From: Thalassotalea litorea
GTDB lineage: Bacteria > Pseudomonadota > Gammaproteobacteria > Enterobacterales > Alteromonadaceae
Assembly: GCF_005843925.1 (NCBI RefSeq)
Contig: NZ_VCBC01000003.1
Coordinates: 62,001 to 126,000, forward strand
Reading direction: 5' to 3'
DNA: 64,000 nt
Part shown: piece after piece, positions 41,581 through 50,669 of the stretch
Position numbering within the stretch: the stretch's first letter is position 1
Layout: each line of letters opens with the position of its first letter
The notes under the pieces: generated by a model
Databases searched by the model: none
Seen by the model: only the letters and a program-made list of their open reading frames with translations
What the model was told of the DNA's origin: nothing
Made by a program: the position numbers and the translations under genes

Positions 41581-42891
41581 TCATAATGACTCTAGATTAT
41601 TAATAAATTCCATTGGATTCGTTAATTTCTCCCTCGTTAACTTTTTCAGTAAATTAACGGACTCTACAGGTACGTATTTTTGAGTAGCCTTCCAGAAACT
41701 AACGGCTCCTAATTCTTTCGATGTGCTAGCTTGGTTCTCAAATTCTTTCAAAACATCAAAAATACTCTTTCTTCCATTGGTCGATTTTTGTACGGCATTA
41801 TCTATGACAGAATGCACGACCATGCCACAGTTATAGTACGCACGATAATCACCATTATTTGCAGCATCTTTCAACGTGTATTTTTTCAAACTGCTCGCGC
41901 AATTTGTTTTTGCATCTTGCAGTTTGCTATTGATGAATGTGTTATTCGCATCCGATTCGCCCAACGCCAATGACGCAAGAAATTCAGCATTGCCCTCGTG
42001 AATCCAACTTTCGGAATTGTCTTCAATGAGAGAGCTAGTATTCTGATAAAAATGAGCTGCTTCATGACCAAACATCCATAAGGTACGCTTTATAAAGTTT
42101 TCATCTGACACTTTTTCTTCTAGATTATTCATATCCCAGTGAATGAAAATTTGATTCGGTAGTGTTCCGCCTTGAATATCACCTCCCTTGCTATTCGAAT
42201 ATGAGGCGTACAGCATAGGTTTAATCTTGCTATTGTTTTTACCCAGCCTAGATTCAAAGAAATCCATTGATTCAGGCAGAGAAGTATCTAATTTGGTTTT
42301 TAAAGTTTTAGGAAGGTTGTTATCAATTACCGCAATATAATTGCTTTTTTCTGTGGGTATTTGATTACCAATATATACATATTGACCATCATTATGGCCA
42401 ACCCAAATTGCCGTTTTGTTATGTACTATTCCATTGGCAATAAAGTGCTTTCCTTTATCCGCTTTAATTTGAATTTTCCATCCGTTTGCATCTTCAGAGC
42501 AGTCGTTGGCGCAAGCAAATAGTCGTCCAGTATGAATCAAGACTCCTCCATCAGAAAATGGAGCGACAGGAGCATAAGATTTCGGTAAATGTGTATACGT
42601 CGGAGTTAGGTCCAGTTTAACCTGCTTAAATGGCTTGCCATCTTTGCGAATAATGTATTCATTCTCACCATCTTTCACTACCTGAAAATCTTGGTCAGTT
42701 GGAGTCCATCTTTTTGTGCGAGAATCATCTGGCGAACCCACAAAAGACATTCTTGAAGTAGGTTGTTTTGCTTTATAAGTGACCGAATAGCTTTTATTGT
42801 GTTGTGTGAGCAAAATATCAACATTAGAGTCTGCGAAAGCATTGATGTGCAGTGCGAGAGTAAAAAGTAAAAAGAAGTGAATTATTTTCAA
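41581..42891 (-). CDS. Secreted HExxH zinc-metalloprotease-like protein
   Basis: A 436-residue protein with a signal peptide (residues 1-20, cut after NAFA). The first half is beta-rich with no recognised fold. At residues 276-280 the sequence HEAAH forms an HExxH zinc site, and ESWIHEGNAEF 16 residues later offers Glu299 as the third ligand, as in gluzincin peptidases of the M1/M61 (peptidase MA) type. It is followed by helices with NCGMVVHSVIDNAV. A surface or periplasmic peptidase is likely; the target is unknown. Cysteines at 127, 131 and later could form disulfides. It is in the accessory patch and AT-rich in codon use. Confidence 0.6.
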   Translation of the reverse strand: MKIIHFFLLFTLALHINAFADSNVDILLTQHNKSYSVTYKAKQPTSRMSFVGSPDDSRTKRWTPTDQDFQVVKDGENEYIIRKDGKPFKQVKLDLTPTYTHLPKSYAPVAPFSDGGVLIHTGRLFACANDCSEDANGWKIQIKADKGKHFIANGIVHNKTAIWVGHNDGQYVYIGNQIPTEKSNYIAVIDNNLPKTLKTKLDTSLPESMDFFESRLGKNNSKIKPMLYASYSNSKGGDIQGGTLPNQIFIHWDMNNLEEKVSDENFIKRTLWMFGHEAAHFYQNTSSLIEDNSESWIHEGNAEFLASLALGESDANNTFINSKLQDAKTNCASSLKKYTLKDAANNGDYRAYYNCGMVVHSVIDNAVQKSTNGRKSIFDVLKEFENQASTSKELGAVSFWKATQKYVPVESVNLLKKLTREKLTNPMEFINNLESL

Positions 42892-43297
42892 AGTGATAAG
42901 TCCGTTTATGAAATTTTAAATTGGCAATGCTTTAGCCAATTAACATTCGCTAATAACAAGCAAATAAGGGCTGCTGTTCGCTCAACTCGACTGTTTACTG
43001 CTTAGCTAAATTACCGGATAAGGCTGATCGGCGCAAACTCGCTTTTGGCGACGGCGCATAATGAAAAGACCATGATAAGAAAGTGAAAAACTCAATGACG
43101 GTGCTTTTTTCACTATCATCATAGCGGCAATACTTAATTAAATGGTTCTGCTACGTGAAATGTCGGTAAGTGGCACGTGAATGCCAGAGTTAATGCCAGA
43201 GTTAATGTCAGGGCGGGGCCAATAGATTGGCGTACAACAGGCATAAAAAAAGGTCGCGTAATCGCAACCTTTTTTTAAGTATCATTAACGATAGGTT
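42892..43297. other. Gap between the HExxH gene and folE2
   Basis: No gene is seen. A hairpin AATTGGC/GCCAATT is at 42919-42941. A 12-bp direct repeat, ATGCCAGAGTTA, occurs twice at 43181-43204 and is followed by a degenerate third unit. The folE2 terminator is at 43245-43276. Confidence 0.4.
43245..43276 (-). terminator. Rho-independent terminator of folE2
   Basis: On the minus strand AAAAAAAGGTTGCG pairs with CGCGACCTTTTTTT around a short ATTA loop (one mismatch), followed by T residues. It lies 22 bp after the folE2 stop. The A and T tracts make it usable in both directions. Confidence 0.75.
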
Positions 43298-44227
43298 TTA
43301 TTCTGGCGTATAGCCGCCATCAATGCCTTTGGTTGTTACCGCTACGGCATCATGGGCATGTAGAGACTCGAGGTGATTGATCTTCACCCAGTAATCATCA
43401 TAGCCAGTAACTTGATTCATGACATGCTGAACACGACGGGCAGCATCTTCACAGAACATTAGGTTTTGACCATTAAGACGGGCAAATTCCTGCTCGTCTT
43501 CACGCTTTACTGCTGCTTGAACGGGTGTCTGCAGTGCATTTTCGATGGTATCGACAATGTCTGTAATCGGGAAATCATTCACCTGACTATTCAGCTTTAC
43601 TTTAATTTCAGCAATCGAACGCTGACTGTGTGGTGTGGCGACAATGCCTTGCGTTGTCCCTAACCATTGGTGTACATCTTCAGACGCAACCTGATCTTTA
43701 TCTGCAAAAGCTTCGGTGAACGACTGTTGAATCAATTGACGGGCTAAAGCCGCAGAACACGGACACGTGGAAGAGTACGCAATATCAATACCTAACTCGA
43801 TTTCGAACCGGCCCTGTTCAAGCTTGCCAGTAATGGTTACCGGATATACGCGCCAGCCTAACTTACCGCTGATCAACGCTTCACGGCGCATTGGATAATC
43901 AAACTGAAATTTAACTAAGGCTGTATCACTTAGGTCGTGATGCGAGCTGATAAACTCATCCAGCAAGGTAACCAGTGACTGATAATTTAGGGTGTTACTG
44001 CTCGCCAGCTCATCTAAAAGCAAATAAAGGCGAGACATGTGAATGCCTTTCGCTTTTGGCTCTTTCAGGTTCACAAACGCGTCGATATGTGCCGATACCA
44101 TGCGTTCAGCTTCATCTTTCGCTGCTAGCATGATTGGCATTTCAATATTCCCCATACCAACACGATCCAGAGTCCCCTCAGTTTGGGCCTTAGTGTGGTT
44201 AGCGATATCAGGCATTGATGTTGGCAT
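43298..44227 (-). CDS. folE2: GTP cyclohydrolase I, type IB
   Basis: FolE2 converts GTP to dihydroneopterin triphosphate, the first step of folate synthesis. The 309-residue sequence matches the COG1469 family: [11 protein letters not shown] near the N-terminus, [24 protein letters not shown], and the metal-site cysteine/histidine region [27 protein letters not shown] lies near the C-terminus. The ATG at 44227 is chosen because GGAG sits 5 nt upstream; an upstream in-frame ATG at 44248 lacks this. Type IB enzymes can work with metals other than zinc and are often made in zinc shortage, but no Zur box was found in the 290-bp upstream region. Confidence 0.93.
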   Translation of the reverse strand: MPTSMPDIANHTKAQTEGTLDRVGMGNIEMPIMLAAKDEAERMVSAHIDAFVNLKEPKAKGIHMSRLYLLLDELASSNTLNYQSLVTLLDEFISSHHDLSDTALVKFQFDYPMRREALISGKLGWRVYPVTITGKLEQGRFEIELGIDIAYSSTCPCSAALARQLIQQSFTEAFADKDQVASEDVHQWLGTTQGIVATPHSQRSIAEIKVKLNSQVNDFPITDIVDTIENALQTPVQAAVKREDEQEFARLNGQNLMFCEDAARRVQHVMNQVTGYDDYWVKINHLESLHAHDAVAVTTKGIDGGYTPE

Positions 44228-44517
44228 TACTTCTCCGCGTTTTTTCATCTGTAATTTTGCCTTATCCCCGGTTATAACAACCTGGCAATCATAGGCTTGT
44301 CTGTCGTTAAAGGCATTTAAAATGCAATCGCATGCTATGCCCTACTAAAAAGGTCGGGTATTCTGGATCAAATGTCGATTAAAATCAATATATACGGGTG
44401 TTTCACTCATCTAATTTAAGTAAAACTGACCATACACCGCCAACAAAATCGATTAAGTACTCGCCACTTTCAATATAACTGCTAGATTTTTATTAATAGC
44501 ATTCAATTTTCGAAATT

Positions 44518-44865
44518 ATGGACATATTAGATAAAACCTTAATTAGCCAGTATCGTGATGTCCTTGGGCATGAAGTGTTCATGCAAAATGTCGACTTATA
44601 CAAAGAGCAAGCGGTTAAGTACTTTCTAAAGCTGGAACAGGCGATTGAGCTGCAAAGCTATCCTCAGTGGCAGGAGAACTGCCATATCCTAAAATCTGCT
44701 TCGGGTAATACCGGGTTGAAAGAAGTCTATCAACTCGCTAGTGACTTAGAGTACTCGCAGGCAGATTTTTCTGAATTGTCGGAACAACTGATGAATTTGA
44801 TCGTTAAAAATGACCAGGCCATTAAGGCACTGGAGCAATGGTTAAATTATCCATCGCTCCAGTAA
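44518..44865 (+). CDS. hptA: Stand-alone histidine phosphotransfer (HPt) protein, HptA-like
   Basis: A 115-residue four-helix HPt protein that would carry a phosphoryl group between a hybrid kinase and a response regulator. The phosphorylatable residue is His56 in NCHILKSASGNTGL, the HPt signature (H-x-L-K-x-x-S/A-x-x-x-G). It has no kinase or receiver domain. In Shewanella, which lacks a full-length ArcB, a similar protein (HptA) passes phosphate from ArcS to ArcA. Here the gene lies convergent to arcA with 62 bp between stop codons, which supports the same assignment. The kinase is not in the window. Confidence 0.75.
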   Translation: MDILDKTLISQYRDVLGHEVFMQNVDLYKEQAVKYFLKLEQAIELQSYPQWQENCHILKSASGNTGLKEVYQLASDLEYSQADFSELSEQLMNLIVKNDQAIKALEQWLNYPSLQ

Positions 44866-44927
44866 GTCTCCCCAGACCCTTTCTTATTTCATCACGCTTT
44901 TGTAATTCTTATGCAAATAGCGTGAGT

Positions 44928-45650
44928 CTAGCTATCTAAATTACCGACGAATCGATAGCCTTCGCCATGAATCGTATTGATAAATTCAGGGCTTTGATCA
45001 TCGCTCTCAAAGTGCTTGCGCAAGCGACGAATGGTGACATCGACAGTACGATCGTTTTCGCGTAATTCTCGTCCAGTCATGCGACGAATCAGTTCCTGAC
45101 GAGATACGATTTTACCGCGGTTTTCCATTAACAAACGTAAGGCACGGTATTCGCCACGAGGAATTGCAATTTTGCTACCGTTCGGTGCGATCATCTGACG
45201 AGAGTTCGGATCCAGTTGCCAGTTATCAAATTGAATAACCTCGGTATCCTGTTCTGTTGTCACAACACTGTTTTCAGTGCGACTTAAACGGTTTAACAAA
45301 TTGCGAACACGGATCGTCAGTTCACGTGGGTTAAATGGCTTAGTGATGTAGTCATCGGCACCAATTTCCAGGCCAAGAACCTTATCGACTTCGCTATCGC
45401 GGCCGGTCACAAACATCAGACCGATATTGTGTCGTTGCAATACTTCACGAGCGAGGATTAATCCGTTTTTACCCGGTAAATTAATGTCCATTAACACCAA
45501 ATCAATATTCTTTGATTCGATTTCCGCGAATATTGCTTCACCATTAGCGGCCAGATGGGTGCGATACCCCTCACCTTCAAATAAGTTTTGTAGACTCAAT
45601 CGAGTTACGTCTTCATCTTCAATAATTAAAATATTGGCTTCTTTAATCAT
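44928..45650 (-). CDS. arcA: Two-component response regulator ArcA
   Basis: ArcA controls respiratory and central metabolism genes in response to redox state. The 240-residue protein has a receiver domain with phospho-acceptor Asp55 in [13 protein letters not shown], the acidic pocket near Glu11-Asp12, and Lys104 in [13 protein letters not shown]. The C-terminal winged helix of the OmpR type has [20 protein letters not shown] and [11 protein letters not shown], which are close to E. coli ArcA. The ATG at 45650 has GAGG 5 nt upstream and is preferred to an in-frame start at 45665. It faces the HPt gene. Confidence 0.92.
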   Translation of the reverse strand: MIKEANILIIEDEDVTRLSLQNLFEGEGYRTHLAANGEAIFAEIESKNIDLVLMDINLPGKNGLILAREVLQRHNIGLMFVTGRDSEVDKVLGLEIGADDYITKPFNPRELTIRVRNLLNRLSRTENSVVTTEQDTEVIQFDNWQLDPNSRQMIAPNGSKIAIPRGEYRALRLLMENRGKIVSRQELIRRMTGRELRENDRTVDVTIRRLRKHFESDDQSPEFINTIHGEGYRFVGNLDS

Positions 45651-46065
45651 GTCCACCTCTAACAATGTTTAATAGGATTCAGCCACGCCTGCCCAGATGT
45701 TTATCCCTTTCATAAATCGTCCTATTATTAGCGCATGTTCCCACTGAGCCTTTGGTTTTGGCGTGGCTGTAAATTCGATGGGGTAATGATAAAGGATTGA
45801 GGATGGGAAACAATGGTGAAATTGTTGTAAAAATGTACAGCAAATATTCAACAAATTTGTCACCTATGTAGTGATAACTCACTGATTGAGTTAATGATAT
45901 GTTGAATACTTGGGAAATTAATTGTTAATTGTGAGTTAATCAAATTGCAACTAAGTGTAATTAAGACCCTTTACGGGCCTTTTTCAACACCTTCGTTGGC
46001 GGTTTTCGGGGTGTTTTTCGAGAGTTTTGTGCACAGATTTCGTATCGCTTTGTTTTTCGCATTCA
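45651..46065. other. Gap upstream of arcA and downstream of rsmC
   Basis: This 415-bp AT-rich stretch should contain the arcA promoter. Short open frames here have no protein character. A poor hairpin (CCC/GGG) followed by CTTTTT is at about 45965-45985 on the plus strand. No other structure was recognised. Confidence 0.3.
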
Positions 46066-47103
46066 TTAATCACAGTGATGAATACTAAATCCCTGGCCTG
46101 TAGCTTTCAGCTCATAGTGCTTAAAGTGTTGCTTTAAGATTGGAGGGTATTTGAGAAAACTGTTGGCAACAATGCTGAGTTGACCTTTGGCTGACATAAA
46201 CTTGCGAATATCTTTTAAAAAGATTTCAGTCGTCGCGTAATGGGTCTTGATGCCCTGATGAAAAGGCGGGTTGGAAACCACGTATTGGTATTTCTCAGAT
46301 ACCTGCGACAAACCATCTGACGCGAATACTTTGCCGGTAACACCATTCGCCTCAAGCGTCAGCCGCGCGCTAGCGATAGCCATTGCGTTGACATCAAGCA
46401 GATGCGCTTGGGTTTTTGGATACACTCGGGCAATAAAGGCACCGATTACACCTGCACCGCAACCAAAATCCAAAACGTTACCCTCCATGGATGTTGGCAG
46501 GTTCGCAAGTAACAAGGCTGTGCCCTTATCCAGTTCTCCACGACTAAATACACCGGGTAAATGTTTCACGTGTAGCGATTGCCCGGCAATTTTAACGTCA
46601 AAACTTTCAATCCAGCTATCCAGGATAAACTCAGGAATATTTGTTGCAAAGGTGCAGGAGAACAAACTGCAATGGCGAGCCGAGTCAAGCTTCTGATAAT
46701 GTTGAGTGAGGTCACTGGCAAGTTTTTGTGACGATTTCACGCCACCTTTATTATCACCAACAACTAACACAAGGCCATCTTTATGTAACACTGAGGCGAG
46801 CATGCTCAGTAAATACAAGAATTCATGTTTTGATTTTGGAAAGTAAATAATGATCAAATCGTGTGATTTGTCGGTTTGGTATTGCTCTGAAAATCTCGCG
46901 TCAATATTTGCGACACTTGCGATTTTCTGGTGTTCGGCAAAATTGACATTAAACGCACTGATTGCGGCGTCAGGATTTAAGGTTTGTAGTTGCCGACAAA
47001 ATTCAGGATCGGGGCAATTGACTAATAAAGGAGTTGCCGCCTGCAACAGGTCGTCATTTCTCATGAGTAATTGCGACGGATTGGAGAGTGTGGATAGTGC
47101 CAT
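46066..47103 (-). CDS. rsmC: 16S rRNA (guanine(1207)-N2)-methyltransferase
   Basis: RsmC methylates G1207 of 16S rRNA in the 30S subunit. The 345-residue protein has the two-domain form of the family: a degenerate N-terminal methyltransferase-like domain (LIIIYFPKSKHEFLYLL) and a catalytic C-terminal domain with the S-adenosylmethionine loop VLDFGCGAGVIGAF, the acidic position HLLDVNAMAIASA, and the N2-guanine methyltransferase motif NPPFHQG. The length is typical. It is a single gene, divergent from the dapA leader. Confidence 0.93.
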   Translation of the reverse strand: MALSTLSNPSQLLMRNDDLLQAATPLLVNCPDPEFCRQLQTLNPDAAISAFNVNFAEHQKIASVANIDARFSEQYQTDKSHDLIIIYFPKSKHEFLYLLSMLASVLHKDGLVLVVGDNKGGVKSSQKLASDLTQHYQKLDSARHCSLFSCTFATNIPEFILDSWIESFDVKIAGQSLHVKHLPGVFSRGELDKGTALLLANLPTSMEGNVLDFGCGAGVIGAFIARVYPKTQAHLLDVNAMAIASARLTLEANGVTGKVFASDGLSQVSEKYQYVVSNPPFHQGIKTHYATTEIFLKDIRKFMSAKGQLSIVANSFLKYPPILKQHFKHYELKATGQGFSIHHCD

Positions 47104-47294
47104 ACTGTGGGTCCTGAAATAATTTGCGGGTATTTTCTTTAGTTTCCGATAAAGAGTAAAGGATAAAGAGCAACAAATAGAGTTTATACCAAACCCGGTT
47201 GCTCAGTATCCATTACCGCAATACTAAAAATTTGAATAATTTTCACTTTCCTTGAAATAGGGCAGTATTTTCTGGCTGTGAAAACAAATGCGGG

Positions 47295-47323
47295 TTGAAT
47301 TAACACCTATCTAGTGCTTTAAT
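47295..47323 (+). promoter_or_regulatory. Sigma-70 promoter of the riboswitch-dapA operon
   Basis: TTGAAT (47295-47300) and TTTAAT (47318-47323) are 17 bp apart, placing a start near 47330 and about 70 nt upstream of the riboswitch aptamer. A perfect hairpin CGTTCGA/TCGAACG lies in the interval at 47351-47367. Confidence 0.5.
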
Positions 47324-47399
47324 AGCGCTTATATGTCGCTGTAACTTGTTCGTTCGAGATTCGAACGTTATTACAGTGCATCAGCCCTTCTTAAGAGGG

Positions 47400-47587
47400 C
47401 CAGAAGAGGAGCGTTAACCAGGTAGTTATCCTGAGGAGATCAAACTCCGCAGAAGGATAATGAGGGGGATTATCGCCGAGGTGGCAATGCTTTCAACGAG
47501 CGTTGAAGTGATTTTTGATGATCATGCTACCGGCTGACCAGGCTGAATCCTGGCAGCTGTCACCAGTTTACGGTGGAGAACTTCTGG
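47400..47587 (+). ncRNA. Lysine riboswitch (L box)
   Basis: The 188-nt leader is closed by CCAGAAG (47400-47406) pairing with CTTCTGG (47581-47587). Conserved L-box elements are seen in order: GAGGAGCG, CCAGGTAGT, GAGGAGATCAAACTCC, then GGATTATCGCCGAGGTGGC (the conserved core strand), a long hairpin GCTTTCAACGAGCGTTGAAGT, GCTACCGGCTGACCAGG and CAGCTGTCACC. In gammaproteobacteria this aptamer sits before lysC, dapA or lysine transporter genes. Downstream is dapA, so lysine should repress the operon. A weak stem TTTGC-TGACT/AGTCA-GCAAA at 47590-47615 follows and may be part of the expression platform. Confidence 0.85.
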
Positions 47588-47658
47588 TCTTTGCGTGACT
47601 TCTTAGTCAGGCAAACACCTAAACTTCCCCGATATTTTTTGATATTTAAATGGCTGCA

Positions 47659-47717
47659 TCGACGTCAATTGTTTGCAGTCTGAGTTTGGTCAAATACACG
47701 ACAGTATTTGACGTCGA
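47659..47717 (+). promoter_or_regulatory. Competing inverted repeats just before dapA
   Basis: The sequence at 47705-47717 can pair in two exclusive ways: TTGACGTCGA (47708-47717) with TCGACGTCAA (47659-47668), or TATTTGAC (47705-47712) with GTCAAATA (47689-47696). The TTGAC bases are shared, so the two stems cannot form together. The region lies between the aptamer and the start codon at 47739. Confidence 0.45.
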
Positions 47718-47738
47718 AAGCATGACAAAGAGTTTAAC

Positions 47739-48656
47739 ATGACAAACACGAATACATTGGCTGACTATTCAACATGGACCGCATTAGTTACGCCATTTGA
47801 TGAATTGGGCGCTATCGACTTTGATTGCCTGACGGATTTAGTCCGCCAGCAAAGCGATGCTGGCAATGCCATTTTATTGTTAGGAAGTACAGGCGAAGGA
47901 CTGGCGATTCAACTAGAAGATCAATTGGAAATCGTCGACCACGTCTGTAAGTTAAAGCCCGGTGTACCCATTATGGTTGCCGTTGGCGGTGCCGATCTTC
48001 CGGCGCAATTAAATTGGATTAAGCATTGTAATCGCTTGGATGTGGACGCTTACTTACTTGGTACGCCTTTCTATGCCAAACCAGGCGTCGCGGGTCAAAC
48101 CCATTGGTTTAAAAATTTACTCGATGCGGCCAATCACCCTTGCATGATTTATAACGTGCCTTCCCGTAGCGGTATTAATATTCCGGCGCAGACGGTCGCG
48201 AACCTGGCTGAACACCCAAACCTTTGGGCGATGAAAGAAGCCAGTGGTGATATTCATCAATTTCTCGCTTATCGTCAGGTCGCGCCCAAGCTTGCGATTT
48301 TCAGTGGTGAAGATGCACTGATGCCATACCTTGCTTCAGCAGGCGCTGTGGGTTTGGTGTCTGTTTGTTCGAACGTATGGCCAGAGCAGACCAACCTGTA
48401 TGTAAAAAAAGCCATTGCTGGCGAAACTCAATCCTTGTTTCCGATTTGGTACAATGCGACCAATGCCTTGTTTAGTGAAGCCAATCCGATTCCTGTCAAA
48501 GTATTGATGCATTTGAAAAATATGATTGCGTCACCGATTTTACGGGCGCCGTTGACCCATCTGGAACTTAGTGATCATCAAGCTATTCTTGACGCCGACA
48601 AAGCCGTTGCCAAGTGGCATGCTTCCCAACTAAAACTACACGCCTTAGCTGATTAA
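47739..48656 (+). CDS. dapA: 4-hydroxy-tetrahydrodipicolinate synthase (dihydrodipicolinate synthase)
   Basis: DapA condenses pyruvate with aspartate semialdehyde, the first dedicated step to diaminopimelate and lysine. The 305-residue protein has the key residues: GSTGEG around Thr51, Tyr138 in YNVPSRSG, and the Schiff-base Lys166 in AMKEASGD. The family TIM-barrel length is normal. The lysine riboswitch upstream confirms the pathway. The following gene is a zinc hydrolase-like protein in the same direction. Divergence from housekeeping DapA (for example STGE in place of TTGE) suggests this may be a second, dedicated copy. Confidence 0.9.
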   Translation: MTNTNTLADYSTWTALVTPFDELGAIDFDCLTDLVRQQSDAGNAILLLGSTGEGLAIQLEDQLEIVDHVCKLKPGVPIMVAVGGADLPAQLNWIKHCNRLDVDAYLLGTPFYAKPGVAGQTHWFKNLLDAANHPCMIYNVPSRSGINIPAQTVANLAEHPNLWAMKEASGDIHQFLAYRQVAPKLAIFSGEDALMPYLASAGAVGLVSVCSNVWPEQTNLYVKKAIAGETQSLFPIWYNATNALFSEANPIPVKVLMHLKNMIASPILRAPLTHLELSDHQAILDADKAVAKWHASQLKLHALAD

Positions 48657-48709
48657 GCTCAGTTAAGGCATTTTCCCTGAGTCATAAAACGAATAAGACA
48701 GACTGCAAC

Positions 48710-49828
48710 GTGGTAGAAAAACAAATCTTAAATGTTGGCGAGATGGCCAGCGGTGTCGAATTAACCGTACCTGTGTATCGCTTAAAAGGCTCAGGGCATG
48801 GTCCAAGTGTGTATATTCAAGCAAATATCCATGGTGCAGAAGTGCAGGGTAATGCGGTTATTTATCAACTGTTAGAAGTGTTGCAGCGTCAGGAACTCTA
48901 TGGCGATATAACCTTAGTCCCCTACGCGAACCCGGTGGGCTGTAACCATAAAAATGGTGAATATACATTAGGGCGCTTTGATCCGATTACTGGTGTTAAC
49001 TGGAATCGGATGTACCATTTCAATCAGGCATTGCCGGGTAAATTTGTTGAAACATTTCCTGATGCCGACACATCCACGATCCTGGAAACCTTCCAGCAGT
49101 GGATGCTCGATGATATTGACGATCAGCTTGATCATAATATTTTCGGATTAACCACCGGACGCAGAATCGCCTATCAGTTGCAACGCATGGCATTACAGGC
49201 GGATTTGGTTTTGGATTTGCACACTGGGCCAATTTCTTCCAAGCATTTATATTGCCCGGAATATGCCAGACAAAGCGCCAGCTTCTTTGATATTCCCCAC
49301 ACCATATTGATCCCTAATGATTTTGCCGGAGCATTGGACGAATCGACGTTTTGTCCATGGTGGGATTTACAACAAGCCTATAAAAATATTGGTCGCGATC
49401 TGAGCTTTAACAAAGAAAGCTTTACGGTGGAATTAGGCTCTCAGGAATTGATTGATCTTGATGAAGCCCTGGTGGATGCCCAAAGCATTCTGAGTTATTT
49501 ACAAGCCAAAGGCAGTATTGCGGATAATGGCTTTGAACCTCAGGAAATGACGCGGTATGGCTGCTACCTTAAGGACTATAAAGTGTTCTATTCACCCATG
49601 GGGGGAATGGTAGACTACCTTGGCGAATTCGGGCAGCCATTGGCTGCAGGGCAACCGCTGGCAAGAATTCTGCGGATGGATAATTATGGTGATCCTGACG
49701 CAAACCCTTTGCATTATCTAACATTAGATCAAACCGTGATCCCTATCCTGCACTTTGCATCGGCGAGTGTGAATCAGGGGACAGAGCTGTATAAGCTGTT
49801 CAGTAACTATTTTGAACTGAAAAAGTAA
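48710..49828 (+). CDS. Succinylglutamate desuccinylase/aspartoacylase-family zinc hydrolase
   Basis: A 372-residue protein of the M14-like AstE/AspA family, which removes an acyl group from the amino nitrogen of an amino acid. Zinc ligands appear in QANIHGAEVQGN (His and Glu) and VLDLHTGP (His), and a Glu occurs in FTVELGSQEL near the C-terminal part. The C-terminal biotinyl-like extension (GGMVDYLGEFGQPLAAGQPLA) is also typical. GTG is the likely start; its Shine-Dalgarno is weak. It is 53 bp after dapA and shares the lysine-riboswitch transcript, so a role in lysine or diaminopimelate metabolism, perhaps a deacylation step, is inferred. Confidence 0.75.
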   Translation: MVEKQILNVGEMASGVELTVPVYRLKGSGHGPSVYIQANIHGAEVQGNAVIYQLLEVLQRQELYGDITLVPYANPVGCNHKNGEYTLGRFDPITGVNWNRMYHFNQALPGKFVETFPDADTSTILETFQQWMLDDIDDQLDHNIFGLTTGRRIAYQLQRMALQADLVLDLHTGPISSKHLYCPEYARQSASFFDIPHTILIPNDFAGALDESTFCPWWDLQQAYKNIGRDLSFNKESFTVELGSQELIDLDEALVDAQSILSYLQAKGSIADNGFEPQEMTRYGCYLKDYKVFYSPMGGMVDYLGEFGQPLAAGQPLARILRMDNYGDPDANPLHYLTLDQTVIPILHFASASVNQGTELYKLFSNYFELKK

Positions 49829-49977
49829 TGATGATTTAGGCGCCTGATTGGGTGTCTGACTGGGTGCCTGAACAGCGAAATTTAGGGGGCTGTGTCCCCC
49901 TGGAATATTTTCTAACTTCTTGATACTGAACGCTTTAAAGTCTTAGTAATTACCCCTGACCTGTATGGAATTGAATT

Positions 49978-50586
49978 TTAGCCTTGTGGCATTTGAATAT
50001 CGAGAGAGTTCAGCAGTTGATAATAGGCAAAAACGGTTAATATCCCTAAACCCAAAACCAGCAAGATACGATACTTCAAACCATGTTGGTGATGCTTTTC
50101 TCGTTGCTGATGATGGGTGACATCCATCATTTCATCACCAAAGTATATCGACAAAAACGTTCCCATCGCACTAATTAGCAATATGCTCCAATACGGATAG
50201 GGTTGAGTCAGGATCTGTTCCAGCAAGCCGGTGAGCAGGGTGAGTTGATACGTTTGTGGGCTGGCAAATACATAGTAAAGGTTGATGGCAATGGCCACAA
50301 ACCAGATAACCACCTGGGTTATTGCCATCTTAACACCAAACAATAAGCGAATTGGAAATGCCAGTATAAATCCTCCGTCGGCCACTGGCGTGCACAGCAC
50401 AAAGAAACTCCAGCTCAATATTGCCAGGCCAAAGCCCGTAGCGGCGTCATATTTGATACTCATATAAATAAAATACGCCAAGAGAATGGCTACTAAGGCC
50501 AGAAACTTCAGGACAGTTTCTTTATGAGTGGGATTTTTATGACTAAATTTTGCCTGCGTATCTTGTGTCTTTTGTGCCGCGGTCAT
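49978..50586 (-). CDS. Hypothetical inner-membrane protein
   Basis: A 202-residue protein with a polar N-terminal tail and five likely membrane segments (about residues 26-43, 50-65, 74-105, 125-145, 170-188) separated by a His-rich loop (THHQQREKHHQHG, about residues 154-166). The ATG at 50586 is preferred because GGA is 8 nt upstream; an in-frame ATG at 50595 lacks such a site. The family is not recognised. The His-rich loop could bind a metal. It stands alone between the dapA operon and a crotonase gene. Confidence 0.55.
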   Translation of the reverse strand: MTAAQKTQDTQAKFSHKNPTHKETVLKFLALVAILLAYFIYMSIKYDAATGFGLAILSWSFFVLCTPVADGGFILAFPIRLLFGVKMAITQVVIWFVAIAINLYYVFASPQTYQLTLLTGLLEQILTQPYPYWSILLISAMGTFLSIYFGDEMMDVTHHQQREKHHQHGLKYRILLVLGLGILTVFAYYQLLNSLDIQMPQG

Positions 50587-50669
50587 GTGTACCATCCAAG
50601 CGTAATACGAGTATTAACAATAGTTGAATCTATGTATTTACGAGATATTGCAAGTATCAATAACGCGCG

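Noticed and set aside
44228..44517. Zur box upstream of folE2
   Set aside because: GGTTATAACAACC gives only a half-match; the two Zur half-sites with proper spacing are not present.
45669..45882. Two overlapping short minus-strand frames upstream of arcA
   Set aside because: Different frames over the same AT-rich DNA, no ribosome site, no family features; better read as the arcA promoter region.
49884..49901. AGGGGG/CCCCCT hairpin after the dapA operon as a terminator
   Set aside because: The stem is only 6 bp with a short GC-rich arm and no T-run directly behind it; evidence too weak to list.
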